From assembly GCA_942493075.1 (NCBI GenBank), contig OW818681.1, positions 5,146,001-5,210,000 on the forward strand: a stretch of 64,000 nt of DNA, written 5' to 3'. Positions 40,250 to 49,407 of this stretch are shown here, piece by piece. Position 1 is the first letter of the stretch, and the number at the start of each line of letters is the position of its first letter. This DNA is from JBBQYD01 sp942493075. Lineage in GTDB: Bacteria; Verrucomicrobiota; Verrucomicrobiia; Limisphaerales; UBA8199. A program made the position numbers and the translations under genes. Under the pieces are notes generated by a model. The model ran no database searches and had not been told where the DNA came from. It saw nothing but the letters and a program-made list of their open reading frames with translations.

Positions 40250-41128
40250 CTAGCGGTAACGCAGGCTTGCCAGGTAACCCCAGCCCATCCCCATAAAAAG
40301 CCCAACGGTGTGAGCGGTATTGGCGATGTTGCCCATTAGGTTCATCAGGCAGAGCACATACCAGACTAGCATCATGACCACTGTTGTTTGATGAAGGAAG
40401 AGACCTGAGCCCGGGTCGAACTTGCCTCGAATCCAAATGTATCCCAGCAGTCCATAAACTACCCCGGACATGCCGCCGAACATCGGCCCGCTTGCGAAGT
40501 ACTGAGCCACATTAGAGCAGACACCCATCAGAACGACCAACAAAGCAAGCTGGCGTGTGCTCTGCCGCCCCTCGATCATGCTGCCCAGATCACGAAGCCA
40601 TAGCATGTTGAAAAAGATGTGTATTGCACCACCATGAATAAAAATGGGTGTCAGCAAACGCCAAACCTGGCCTTGGCGAACTTCATGGAGTGGCTCGGTG
40701 GCAAAAGGCGTGGAGATAAGCAGGTAAGCGATTTGCCCCCAATCACGGCCAAACTTTGAGAGCACGAAAACCAACACGCTAATGATGATCAACGCGAGAC
40801 TCAGCGGCCCCATGCCGTAGGCAGCCATCGACCGAAACAAATCATGCCGACTGTGCATTTTCCGGCGATATGCCGACTCTGCCTTCTCCTTTTCAGCACG
40901 CAAAGAGGCGGCGCTCTGGCGCTGGGAGACGAAGCGTGGATTGGACGGATTCTGCTGAAAATCCTTCAGAAAGTCGCTCGCGCGAGCCAACGTGTCCTCA
41001 TCCTTAATCCAAATAGCCCAGCCGTCCGACGGCTCATGGTCCACCTGGTTATCGATTCCCTGCACAAACAGGAAGTCGCCGAAGGTGCGAGCCGCCGTTT
41101 CCTCCGGCAAATGCCCAATCAAACGCAT
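40250..41128 (-). CDS. Rhomboid-family intramembrane serine protease
   Basis: 292 residues. An N-terminal cytoplasmic domain of ~95 residues, as in GlpG, is followed by six or so membrane helices. Catalytic residues are seen: GGMSGVVYG (Ser221) and NTAHTVGLFMG (His273), with the HIFFN motif (H170, N174) that forms the oxyanion hole. Rhomboids cleave membrane proteins within the bilayer. It heads an operon with the small membrane protein, the TPR-AAA ATPase and the TPR membrane protein. Confidence 0.92.
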   Translation of the reverse strand: MRLIGHLPEETAARTFGDFLFVQGIDNQVDHEPSDGWAIWIKDEDTLARASDFLKDFQQNPSNPRFVSQRQSAASLRAEKEKAESAYRRKMHSRHDLFRSMAAYGMGPLSLALIIISVLVFVLSKFGRDWGQIAYLLISTPFATEPLHEVRQGQVWRLLTPIFIHGGAIHIFFNMLWLRDLGSMIEGRQSTRQLALLVVLMGVCSNVAQYFASGPMFGGMSGVVYGLLGYIWIRGKFDPGSGLFLHQTTVVMMLVWYVLCLMNLMGNIANTAHTVGLFMGMGWGYLASLRYR

Positions 41129-41276
41129 ACCGGGTTAGACTAGCCGCAAACGACATCTGCGCAAAATTAAAACGGAAAACCAACCTCTGATCCCACCGAT
41201 CTGCGGATGGCCCACAACCCACTTAGGCCTTGCGACGCTTTGCCGGGGTTTCATAATGGCCGTGATTTGGGCAATC

Positions 41277-41990
41277 ATGGATTCCTCTCTCAAACAAATC
41301 ACAGACCGTTACTACCGCGGCAGCGGAGGGCACCAGTATCATGACCAAAAGCGAGCATTGCGGCCCGAGGCCCTGGCATGGGTGCTCAATCTACGCGCAG
41401 CTAAGTTCCAGAGTCTCGTTGATCAGAAGGATACTGTTGTTGAGTTTGGTGTAGGGTCGGGCTGGAATCTTGGACACCTCCAGTGCCGCCGTAAACTCGG
41501 AATCGACCGAGCTGATTTTTTGTCTGAAAAGCTCGCGCAACTTGGGATTGAATTCTTTTCCGAGCTTGAGCAAGTCCCCGTCGCCATCGCCGATGTGCTC
41601 ATTTGCCATCAGACCCTCGAACATGTGATCGACCCAGCCGAGACTCTGCTTCAGCTATCACGCGTTCTGAAACCCGGAGGCAAACTCATCCTGCATGTGC
41701 CTTGGGAACGGGAGCGGCGTTACGCACAATTCCAGAAGGACGAACCAAACCACCACTTATATAATTGGAACGCGCAGAACCTGGGAAATCTGCTGGAGCT
41801 GCTCGGGTTCGAAATTAAGGCACTTCGTATCCGCCGGTATGGTTATGATCGGTTCGCAGCGAATGCGGCGTTTCGGCTGCATTTGGGCGAGGCTGGTTTC
41901 CGGACGCTCCGCGCGCTGATGATTGCAGTGCGTCCCTTGAGGGAGGTTGAGGCGGTCGCCATATCGCCCGAACGACGGTCAACGACCTAA
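41277..41990 (+). CDS. Class I SAM-dependent methyltransferase
   Basis: About 237 residues from ATG 41277 (MDSSLKQITDRYYRG); an ATG at 41256 is possible, and neither has a clear ribosome site. Motif I is VVEFGVGSGWN, motif II region DVLICHQTLEHVIDP, and motif III LSRVLKPGGKLILHVPWE, as in the methyltransferase type 11/12 families. The substrate is not known. It overlaps the 3' end of the convergent ribD by four bases. Confidence 0.85.
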   Translation: MDSSLKQITDRYYRGSGGHQYHDQKRALRPEALAWVLNLRAAKFQSLVDQKDTVVEFGVGSGWNLGHLQCRRKLGIDRADFLSEKLAQLGIEFFSELEQVPVAIADVLICHQTLEHVIDPAETLLQLSRVLKPGGKLILHVPWERERRYAQFQKDEPNHHLYNWNAQNLGNLLELLGFEIKALRIRRYGYDRFAANAAFRLHLGEAGFRTLRALMIAVRPLREVEAVAISPERRSTT

Positions 41991-43141
41991 CTGGCTAACT
42001 TGGGCCTGCGGTTCTCAGTTTCCCCACCAGGGTTCCGAACAGATGCTTGCAGGAGCAAGTCCGGACCGAGCTTGCGCCATTTCAAGTTTTCCAGTGCCAG
42101 GAAGTCCTCACGGGTGCCAGCCCCGGAACCCGCCACGCCGCGACGTGCTTTGGCGCCGCCTAACACTTTTGGAGCGTAGAAGAAAGCGACCGCCTGTGCT
42201 AATCGTTGCTCCAGGAAAGCAGCAGCGGTCTCTCCGCCTCCCTCAACAAGCAGCGAGGTGACTTCCTGCGAGCCTAATGCGCGCAAAAGCCATCCCAGAT
42301 CCAGCCCCCGCACACCTTGCGCGGGGCAATGCAATACTTGAACTTTCTCTTCCAAGGCTCGCACAGCACGCTGCGAGACTGCAGGGCCAACAACCACAGT
42401 AGTGGCACTCGCCTGATCATCATTCAACAACCTGGCGGTGAGTGGAATCCGTCCCCTTGGATCAAGAACCAGGCGGCGCAACGGCTTGGCCTTGCGATTT
42501 CTCGTTAGCCTAAGGGTCAACGCCGGATCATCGGCAATCACCGTGTTCACGCCTGCCAAGATCGCATCGGCCTCATAGCGCAATCGCATGGCGAACCGCC
42601 GGGAGAACTCGCTCGTTATCCATTTAGATTGGCCATTTTCAGTAGCAATTTTCCCGTCCAGAGTCATCGCGGCCTTCACCCGCACCCAGGGCGTGCGGGT
42701 GACGATCCAATGGTTAAACGCCGCGTTCAGTTCGGCACATTGTACCGCCAACGGTTCATTGGCAGTCTCCACCTGCACTCCGGCATCGCGCAGCACGTTC
42801 AACCCGCGCCCGGCGTGTTTGGGATTTGGATCGAGAGTTCCTACAATGACTCGCTTCACTCCGGCGGCGATGATCGCTTCTGTGCAAGGGGGGGTGCGCC
42901 CGTAGCTGGAACATGGCTCCAGGGTGACATATAGTGTGGCTTCCTTGGGTGAGCAACCATTCCGTTCAGCATCACGCAAGGCTTCGATCTCAGCGTGCGG
43001 CTGCCCTGCTTGATGATGATAGCCCTGGCCTAGTATGCGCTCACCATTGACCAGGAGCGCACCGACCATCGGGTTCGGCGAAGTGTTGCCTCGAGCTCGA
43101 GCAGCGAGGCGCAACGCCCGGCGCATGAGCTCTTCCTTCAT
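41987..43141 (-). CDS. ribD: Bifunctional riboflavin deaminase/reductase RibD
   Basis: 384 residues. The N-terminal zinc deaminase domain has PHAEIEAL and PCSSYGRTPPC; the C-terminal reductase domain has MTLDGKIATENGQSKWI and SLLVEGGGETAAAFLEQRLA. It does two early steps of riboflavin synthesis (deamination and side-chain reduction of the pyrimidine). Its ATG overlaps the ftsY stop by four bases, so it is coupled to ftsY in the nusB-PHP-ftsY-ribD operon. No other rib gene is in the window. Confidence 0.96.
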   Translation of the reverse strand: MKEELMRRALRLAARARGNTSPNPMVGALLVNGERILGQGYHHQAGQPHAEIEALRDAERNGCSPKEATLYVTLEPCSSYGRTPPCTEAIIAAGVKRVIVGTLDPNPKHAGRGLNVLRDAGVQVETANEPLAVQCAELNAAFNHWIVTRTPWVRVKAAMTLDGKIATENGQSKWITSEFSRRFAMRLRYEADAILAGVNTVIADDPALTLRLTRNRKAKPLRRLVLDPRGRIPLTARLLNDDQASATTVVVGPAVSQRAVRALEEKVQVLHCPAQGVRGLDLGWLLRALGSQEVTSLLVEGGGETAAAFLEQRLAQAVAFFYAPKVLGGAKARRGVAGSGAGTREDFLALENLKWRKLGPDLLLQASVRNPGGETENRRPKLAS

Positions 43142-44049
43142 TCCTCAAATAAGGCTTCCGAAAATTGCCGCGCGTCAAACGGCTGCAAATCATCCGGCTG
43201 CTCCCCTACCCCGATGAATTTCACGGGCAGATTGAGCTCTTTCTGAATCGAAACCACCATGCCACCTTTGCTGGTGCCATCCAATTTGGTCACAATCAGC
43301 CCCGTCAACGGAACGGCTTTGTGAAACTCACGTGCCTGGTTCAACGCATTCATGCCGGTGGTGGCATCCAGGACAAGCAAAACCTCGTGCGGCGCACCGG
43401 GAACTTGTTTGCCCATGACACGGTGAAGCTTCTGTAACTCCTGCATCAAGTTGTGCTTGGTGTGCAAACGCCCTGCGGTGTCCACGAACAGGAATGTCGC
43501 ATTGCGCGATTGCGCGGCCTTTACCGCGTCATGCGAGACGGATGCTGGATCAGCCCCATACGAACCGGCGATCACAGGCACGTTGAGCCGTTGTCCCCAA
43601 AGCTTTAACTGCTCGATCGCTGCGGCTCGAAACGTGTCACACGCCGCCAGCAATGCCGTTTCGCCCCGTTCCTGCACGAGGTGGGCCAGCTTGGCGGCGG
43701 TGGTTGTCTTGCCCGTGCCATTGACTCCCACGATCGAAACGACAGTGGGGCCGGAAGGGGCCCGGATCAGTTCGGGAGCCGTAACCGCGAAATTGCTGGC
43801 TACAACTCGCGAAGCAATCGCAAACACGTCCTCGCCCGCACTGCCTTGTGACTCAAACGAGCGTTTGACCTCTTCAATGATCTGAGACGTCAGTGCGAAA
43901 CCGAGATCCGCTCCTATCAGAGCGGCTTCCAATTCCTCGATCCCCCCTTTTTCCAGGCGCGGTGATCGCGTGACGATCCGCTTAATTTCCTGTGTGAGCT
44001 TTGTGTGGGTCTTTTGGAGACCCGCTTTAATTTTTGCAAACAGTCCCAT
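43138..44049 (-). CDS. ftsY: Signal recognition particle receptor FtsY
   Basis: 303 residues, a short FtsY lacking the long acidic A domain. An N-domain of four helices (~1-90) is followed by the GTPase: G1 GVNGTGKTTT (108-117), the insertion-box FRAAAIEQLKLWGQRL, G3 FVDTAGRLHTK, G4 TKLDGTSKGG and the closing GVGEQPDDLQPFDARQF. It binds Ffh/SRP at the membrane. It is co-transcribed with nusB, PHP and ribD. Confidence 0.97.
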   Translation of the reverse strand: MGLFAKIKAGLQKTHTKLTQEIKRIVTRSPRLEKGGIEELEAALIGADLGFALTSQIIEEVKRSFESQGSAGEDVFAIASRVVASNFAVTAPELIRAPSGPTVVSIVGVNGTGKTTTAAKLAHLVQERGETALLAACDTFRAAAIEQLKLWGQRLNVPVIAGSYGADPASVSHDAVKAAQSRNATFLFVDTAGRLHTKHNLMQELQKLHRVMGKQVPGAPHEVLLVLDATTGMNALNQAREFHKAVPLTGLIVTKLDGTSKGGMVVSIQKELNLPVKFIGVGEQPDDLQPFDARQFSEALFEE

Positions 44050-44073
44050 GTTGATAAAAATTCAATCCATTCA

Positions 44074-44904
44074 CTAACTGCGGAGCCGGCGCTCGGCCAG
44101 GCGAACTTTCAGCCGCTCAACCAGCGCATAGGGTATCTTCACCGTGCCAATCAGCGGACGTCCCTTGTTCATGCCATGACAATCCGACCCACCCGTGACC
44201 AGCAACCCGTGCTGGGCTGCCAGATTAGTGTAATGCTCCGTGTGAGACGGCGTATGCTTGGTATGAAAACATTCAATACCGTCCAAACCCGCCTCTACCA
44301 TGGCCGGAATGAGATGATCCACCCGGTTTAAAGCCGGATGCGCCAGCACGGCCAGCCCATTGGCACCATGAATCAGCCCGATGGCCTCCTGCACAGATAC
44401 CTTGGCCTTAGGCACCCAGGCTGGCCGATGTTTCCTTAGGAAACGCTCGAAGGCTTCATCCAGGCTCGAGCAGATACCCGCCTGAACCAGCGCCCGGGCC
44501 ACATGCGGACGCCCCGGTGCCCGGCAGTTCGCCAATTCAAAAACAGCTTCGGCCTTCAACGGCACCTTGCGCTCATTCAGCAACGCTACTATTTTGCGAA
44601 TTCTCTCCTGCCGCACCTCCTGAAAGCGGCCCATCTCCGCAAGAAAATGGGCGTTGTTCAAATCAAATCCATACCCGAGGATGTGCACCTCATTATCGTC
44701 GTGCTCGGCGGTTAGCTCGGTTCCGGGCAGGAACTCGATTCCTCGCGCAGCACACGCCTGAGCAGCGGGCATGCAACCCTCCACCGTATCGTGGTCTGTC
44801 AAGGCTATAGCCCTTAAGTGATTGTGCGCGGCCGCAGCGGCCAACTCTTCTGGCGTATAAGTGCCATCCGAATAGGCCGTGTGCAAATGGAGATCGGCAA
44901 ACAT
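44074..44904 (-). CDS. PHP-domain phosphoesterase
   Basis: About 276 residues from the ATG at 44904 (MFADLHLHTAYSDG); a TTG ten codons earlier would overlap the nusB stop. Metal-binding motifs of the PHP fold are clear: DLHLHTAYSDG, ALTDHDTVEG, LAHPALN and TGGSDCHG near the end. This is the TrpH/RNase AM type, which in other bacteria removes 3' phosphate from nucleoside bisphosphate or trims the ends of short RNAs. Which reaction this protein has cannot be read from sequence. Confidence 0.9.
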   Translation of the reverse strand: MFADLHLHTAYSDGTYTPEELAAAAAHNHLRAIALTDHDTVEGCMPAAQACAARGIEFLPGTELTAEHDDNEVHILGYGFDLNNAHFLAEMGRFQEVRQERIRKIVALLNERKVPLKAEAVFELANCRAPGRPHVARALVQAGICSSLDEAFERFLRKHRPAWVPKAKVSVQEAIGLIHGANGLAVLAHPALNRVDHLIPAMVEAGLDGIECFHTKHTPSHTEHYTNLAAQHGLLVTGGSDCHGMNKGRPLIGTVKIPYALVERLKVRLAERRLRS

Positions 44905-44930
44905 GTTGTGCCCGGGCGGACGTAGCAGCG

Positions 44931-45431
44931 TCAATTCGGGTCACGCGCCGGACGCATCAATTCACCTTTGACTTTATCCAGTATACCATTGACGAATTTG
45001 CCACTGTCCTGAGTGGAGAACTTCTTGGCGATATCCACGGCCTCATTGATGCTAACAACGGGTGGGATATCATCCCGATGTAACATCTCGAACAGGGCCA
45101 GACGCAAAATGTTCCGATCGACCGCCGCAATTCGATGCAATTCCCAGTTCTTGGCATGCTTCTGAATGATCGCATCGGCTTCCTCGCGGTGCTCAAGGGC
45201 GCCGCGAATCAACGGATCGGCAAAGATACGAATGGCAGCTTCTTCCGCTGTAGGTGGCGGCAGCTCAACTGGTTGGCCCCAGGTTGCAGCCCCTTTTTCC
45301 TCGGCAATGGCCCCGTTGCGCTGCGAGTCCCAGAACTGGTTCAAAGCCCGATCCAGATCCTCTGGCGGGTTCAAATCATGCTGAAATAGAAACTGCACGG
45401 CGCGTTCGCGCGCCTCTCGTCTTTTTCCCAT
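44931..45431 (-). CDS. nusB: Transcription antitermination factor NusB
   Basis: 166 residues, helical. The start KRREARERAVQFLFQHDLN and the C-terminal PPVVSINEAVDIAKKFSTQD and GKFVNGILDKV match NusB. A ~25-residue insertion (GAIAEEKGAATWGQPVELPP) lies in the first half. NusB with NusE (S10) binds boxA RNA in ribosomal RNA operons. It is the first gene of the nusB-PHP-ftsY-ribD operon. Confidence 0.94.
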   Translation of the reverse strand: MGKRREARERAVQFLFQHDLNPPEDLDRALNQFWDSQRNGAIAEEKGAATWGQPVELPPPTAEEAAIRIFADPLIRGALEHREEADAIIQKHAKNWELHRIAAVDRNILRLALFEMLHRDDIPPVVSINEAVDIAKKFSTQDSGKFVNGILDKVKGELMRPARDPN

Positions 45432-45513
45432 GCCACAACAATGGCTCAGAAAAGCGTTCTGAGAAAGGTTAAATCACGGTCACCCGAAGACTGGCCCGAT
45501 CCGGGTAGCAGAG

Positions 45514-45528
45514 GGTGTTGTAAACACC
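45514..45528. promoter_or_regulatory. 6-bp inverted repeat with 3-base spacer upstream of the pyrophosphatase
   Basis: GGTGTT-GTA-AACACC lies in the 219-base gap between nusB and the divergent pyrophosphatase gene. It may be an operator. A perfect TTGACA occurs further on (within TTTTTTTGACACG, about 45 bases before the start), but no good -10 stands 17 bases after it. Confidence 0.3.
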
Positions 45529-45650
45529 TGATAGTAAGTGAAGACTGAAACATCAGAGCAAAATCAAGCAAGCTGTCAAGGGCTAAAGGACCCATAACTT
45601 ACCTTTTTTTGACACGAAAATCGCAATAAACGGGGCGTTTTGCGCAAAAA

Positions 45651-48215
45651 ATGTATTGGCTTTCTACCCCATATTTTCTCATAGTTTCCGCTCAATTTAT
45701 GCGAAATGTAAATCGTTTGATACCCGGCGGGGTAATGCTCGCCTTAATGAGTGCTTCACACGCCGCTCTGGGCAGCGAAGCCACCATCAACATCCCAGAG
45801 CTTGGATCGGTCAGGTTCCCCGGTATGGGCAACCTCAATGGTACCACCTTAATGATCCTCGGGATCGTTATCTGTGCCATCGGCGCCCTGTTCGGTTTGG
45901 TCCAGTACTTCCAGACCAAATCGTTACCGGTTCACGAGTGCATGGCAAAGGTCTCCCATAGCATCTATGAGACCTGCAAAACCTACCTCTTTACCCAAGG
46001 CAAACTCCTGGCCATCCTCTGGGTGCTCATTGGGGCGTGCATGGTGGTGTACTTCGGTTTTCTGACCGAGCATACGAACGCGGATGGAACGGCGATGTCC
46101 ACCAACAAAGTGGTCGTTCAAGTAGTCATCATTCTCCTTTCCTCCATTCTCGGTATTCTTGGTTCCTACGGAGTGGCTTGGTTTGGTATCAAAATCAATA
46201 CGATCTCGAACTCTCGCACCGCTTTCTCCGCACTGAAGGGCAACCCCCTGGCTACGCTCACTATTCCTCTCCGTTCCGGGATGAGCATTGGCCTGCTTCT
46301 GGTCGCCGTTGAACTGTTCTTCATGATTTGCATCCTGATCGCCCTCCCTCGCGAGCTCGTGGGCCCCTGCTTCATCGGGTTCGCCATCGGTGAATCGCTC
46401 GGCGCCTCAGTGCTCCGTATCTGCGGCGGTATCTTCACCAAGATCGCCGACATCGGCTCCGACCTCATGAAGATCGTCTTCAAGCTCCCGGAAGACGATC
46501 CGAAGAATCCCGGTGTAATCGCTGATTGCACAGGTGACAACGCCGGTGACTCCGTCGGACCGACGGCTGACGGTTTTGAAACCTACGGTGTGACTGGTGT
46601 GGCGCTGATCGCGTTCCTCGCCCTGGCCTTGGCAAACGCTCCTACGATCGTGGCGACCTTGATCGTCTGGATATTCGTAATGCGGGCGCTGATGATTGTG
46701 ACCTCACTGGCCTCCTACTTCGCCAATGAAGCGCTGAGCAAAGCAATGTTCGGCGGTAAGAAAGACTTCGATTTCGAAGCTCCCCTCACCCACCTGGTGT
46801 GGATCACCTCTGCGGTCTCCATTATTGTTACTTTCGTGGCCAGCAAGATGATGCTCGGCGACTTCACAGTTCCGGGAATTGATCCTGCAATCACCGCCAA
46901 CCTCTGGTGGGTCCTCTCGGTAATCATTAGCTGCGGCACCGTGGCCGGCGCTTTGATCCCTGAGTTCACCAAGGTGTTCACCAGCACCAACTCACGCCAC
47001 GTCAAGGAAGTCACCAACTGCTCCAAGCACGGCGGCGCTTCCCTGAACATTCTCTCTGGTTTCGTTGCGGGCAATATGTCCGCGTTCTGGATGGGCCTCA
47101 TAATCATGATGCTCATGTACGTCTCCTATTTCTTTTCAAAGAACCCGGCGCTCATGACCATCATGCCCGCGGAGTTCGCCTTCGCCGCTCCGATCTTTGC
47201 GTTCGGTCTCGTGGCTTTCGGATTCCTCGGCATGGGCCCTGTGACCATTGCTGTGGATAGCTACGGCCCTGTAACGGACAACGCTCAATCCGTTTACGAG
47301 CTGAGCCAGATCGAAGGCCGCAGCGGCATCAAGGAAGACATCAAGAGCCAGTTCGGCTTCAACCCCGACTTCGAAAACGCCAAGTATCAGTTGGAAAAGG
47401 GTGACGGCGCAGGTAACACCTTCAAAGCCACGGCCAAGCCCGTGCTGATCGGCACTGCAGTCGTCGGCGCCACCACGATGGTGTTCGGCATCATCATCCT
47501 TCTGGACAAAACGTTCGGCGGTGTCATCACCAAGCTGTCGATCGTGCAGCCTGAAATCATCCTGGGCCTGATCATGGGCGGCAGCGTGATTTACTGGTTT
47601 ACGGGCGCCTCCTGCCAGGCAGTGGTTACCGGCGCTTATCGTGCCGTGGTTTACATCAAAGAGAATATGAAACTCGATGCGACCACTGCTTCCGAAAAGG
47701 ACAGCAAGGAAGTCGTCCGCATCTGCACGGTTTACGCTCAAAAGGGCATGTGGAACATCTTCGCGGTGATCTTCTGCTTCTCATTGGGTCTGCCGTTCTT
47801 CAATCCTTACTTCTTCATCGGTTACCTGATTGGTATCGCGTTCTTCGGCCTGTTCCAAGCGATCTTCATGGCGAACGCCGGTGGCGCGTGGGATAACGCC
47901 AAGAAGATCGTGGAAGTTGATATGCGTGCAAAGGGCACCGACCTGCATGCTGCAACCGTCGTTGGCGACACGGTCGGCGATCCGTTCAAGGACACCTCCT
48001 CGGTGGCCATGAATCCGGTCATCAAGTTCACCACGCTGTTCGGTTTGCTCGCCGTTGAAATCGCCGTGTCGATGACTCAAGCTCATACCGAGGCTTTGAA
48101 GACGAACCCCAATGCTATCAATTGGAGTAACGCCATTGGCGCTTTCTTCTTCCTGGTCGCTCTGTTCTTCGTTTATCGCTCGTTCTACGGAATGCGCATT
48201 CCTGAAGACAAGTAA
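45651..48215 (+). CDS. hppA: Divergent membrane-bound proton/sodium-translocating pyrophosphatase
   Basis: 854 residues with about 16 membrane helices and an N-terminal hydrophobic leader. It hydrolyses pyrophosphate and pumps ions. The conserved core is seen in PEDDPKNPGVIADCTGDNAGDS, but the normal DNVGDCAGMAADLFETY reads GDNAGDSVGPTADGFETYG and the normal GADLVGK reads GSDLMKI, so this is a strongly divergent branch. The segment GNTFKATAKP has Lys where potassium-dependent enzymes have Ala, suggesting potassium independence. The C-terminus has DTVGDPFKDTSSVAMNPVIK, the conserved end. H+ versus Na+ transport is not clear. No ribosome site is obvious; a later Met at 45699 is an alternative start. 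Confidence 0.92.
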   Translation: MYWLSTPYFLIVSAQFMRNVNRLIPGGVMLALMSASHAALGSEATINIPELGSVRFPGMGNLNGTTLMILGIVICAIGALFGLVQYFQTKSLPVHECMAKVSHSIYETCKTYLFTQGKLLAILWVLIGACMVVYFGFLTEHTNADGTAMSTNKVVVQVVIILLSSILGILGSYGVAWFGIKINTISNSRTAFSALKGNPLATLTIPLRSGMSIGLLLVAVELFFMICILIALPRELVGPCFIGFAIGESLGASVLRICGGIFTKIADIGSDLMKIVFKLPEDDPKNPGVIADCTGDNAGDSVGPTADGFETYGVTGVALIAFLALALANAPTIVATLIVWIFVMRALMIVTSLASYFANEALSKAMFGGKKDFDFEAPLTHLVWITSAVSIIVTFVASKMMLGDFTVPGIDPAITANLWWVLSVIISCGTVAGALIPEFTKVFTSTNSRHVKEVTNCSKHGGASLNILSGFVAGNMSAFWMGLIIMMLMYVSYFFSKNPALMTIMPAEFAFAAPIFAFGLVAFGFLGMGPVTIAVDSYGPVTDNAQSVYELSQIEGRSGIKEDIKSQFGFNPDFENAKYQLEKGDGAGNTFKATAKPVLIGTAVVGATTMVFGIIILLDKTFGGVITKLSIVQPEIILGLIMGGSVIYWFTGASCQAVVTGAYRAVVYIKENMKLDATTASEKDSKEVVRICTVYAQKGMWNIFAVIFCFSLGLPFFNPYFFIGYLIGIAFFGLFQAIFMANAGGAWDNAKKIVEVDMRAKGTDLHAATVVGDTVGDPFKDTSSVAMNPVIKFTTLFGLLAVEIAVSMTQAHTEALKTNPNAINWSNAIGAFFFLVALFFVYRSFYGMRIPEDK

Positions 48216-48234
48216 GCCGGTTTGAATCTCGCAA

Positions 48235-48267
48235 ACCCGCCAGGGGCAACCCCTGGCGGGTTTTTTG
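48235..48267 (+). terminator. Strong rho-independent terminator after the pyrophosphatase
   Basis: A perfect 13-bp stem, AACCCGCCAGGGG (48235-48247) and CCCCTGGCGGGTT (48251-48263), with a CAA loop, followed by TTTT. It ends the pyrophosphatase transcript just before the amidase gene. Confidence 0.96.
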
Positions 48268-48327
48268 TTTAAGAATTGTCCCTTGACGCCCCTAGCCTTC
48301 TCCAAGACCATAACTCAGTTACATAAC

Positions 48328-49404
48328 ATGATGCGCTCAACACACACCCCCTCTGCCCTGCGAATGCTCCTCCTGGGCCTCCTTTCCCTGGGGCTCGCTG
48401 GCTGCAAAACAACACCGCGCCCCGGCACCATGGCCGTGCGCCAAGGCGATGAGATCATCGTTGCGGGCCAGCTCTTCCATACAGGGACCAAAGTGGTCAC
48501 ATGGATGGATCCCGGTGGCTACGATGCCTACCGGGTGGACCGTCGTTTTGCGCCGCTGGAAAAATCCTCGTGGCAAACCTCTCAAGAGGAGGTCAAAGAT
48601 CTCGACTCACCTAACCGGTATAATCTGCGCAGTGCGGGTCTGACACCCGAAGAAATCGAACGGGTGCGCGGCGGCGGTTGGGACCTGCCAACGCTTCAGA
48701 AGGTGGTCGACCAGTTTGTTCTGCATTATGACGTTTGTGGTGTGAGCCGCCAGTGTTTCAAGATTCTGCACGATATGCGGGGCTTAAGCGTGCATTTCAT
48801 GCTCGATCTGGATGGCACCATTTACCAGACGCTCGATTTAAAGGAACGAGCCTGGCATGCGACCTCGTCCAACACGCGGTCAGTGGGAGTGGAAATTGCG
48901 AACATGGGAGCCTACCCAAACCCGGAAAAGAGCCCTCTTAAAGACTGGTATGCCAAGCAATCAGATGGTTCCACGAAGATCACCCTTCCGGCTCGCTTCG
49001 GAGATGGGGGGATTCTTACCAAAGACTTCGAAGGAAGCCCCGCCCGGCCCGAAATGGTCGTTGGCAATGTTCAGGGCCGTGAACTCTCGCAGTATGACTT
49101 TACCCCGCAGCAATACAAGGCGCTGATCAAATTGACGGCCGCTCTGACTCGGATCTTCCCTAAAATGCCTTGCGATTATCCGCGGGATACACAGGGCCAG
49201 TTAATTACCGAAAAGCTCCCGGACGAGGCTCTTCCAAATCTACAGGGAGTAATTGGGCATTTCCATATCCAGAAGGAAAAGGTTGATCCGGGTCCGGCGT
49301 TCCAATGGGACTATGTCATAGACAGTGCCCACAAATTGAACACAGGTGGCCTGTCTCGCATGGCAGATCAGACCAGCCGTGGACACTTAAGAAACGCCAA
49401 ATAG
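48328..49404 (+). CDS. N-acetylmuramoyl-L-alanine amidase, lipoprotein
   Basis: About 358 residues from ATG 48328 (MMRSTHTPSALRMLLLGLLS). The lipobox LAGC gives a lipid-anchored protein. The amidase_2 (PGRP-like) fold is seen: VDQFVLHYDVCG with the first zinc His, RAWHATSSNTRSVGVEIAN, and a C-terminal IGHFHIQKEKVDPGPAF with the second His and the following KxDPG. It cuts the bond between MurNAc and the peptide in peptidoglycan, for remodelling or recycling. Upstream Met codons sit inside the preceding terminator and are rejected. Confidence 0.9.
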   Translation: MMRSTHTPSALRMLLLGLLSLGLAGCKTTPRPGTMAVRQGDEIIVAGQLFHTGTKVVTWMDPGGYDAYRVDRRFAPLEKSSWQTSQEEVKDLDSPNRYNLRSAGLTPEEIERVRGGGWDLPTLQKVVDQFVLHYDVCGVSRQCFKILHDMRGLSVHFMLDLDGTIYQTLDLKERAWHATSSNTRSVGVEIANMGAYPNPEKSPLKDWYAKQSDGSTKITLPARFGDGGILTKDFEGSPARPEMVVGNVQGRELSQYDFTPQQYKALIKLTAALTRIFPKMPCDYPRDTQGQLITEKLPDEALPNLQGVIGHFHIQKEKVDPGPAFQWDYVIDSAHKLNTGGLSRMADQTSRGHLRNAK

Positions 49405-49407
49405 CGT

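Noticed and set aside
39969..40436. 156-residue N-terminal extension of the TPR-AAA ATPase
   Set aside because: Composition is non-coding and it overlaps the 56-residue membrane protein and the rhomboid gene in other frames.
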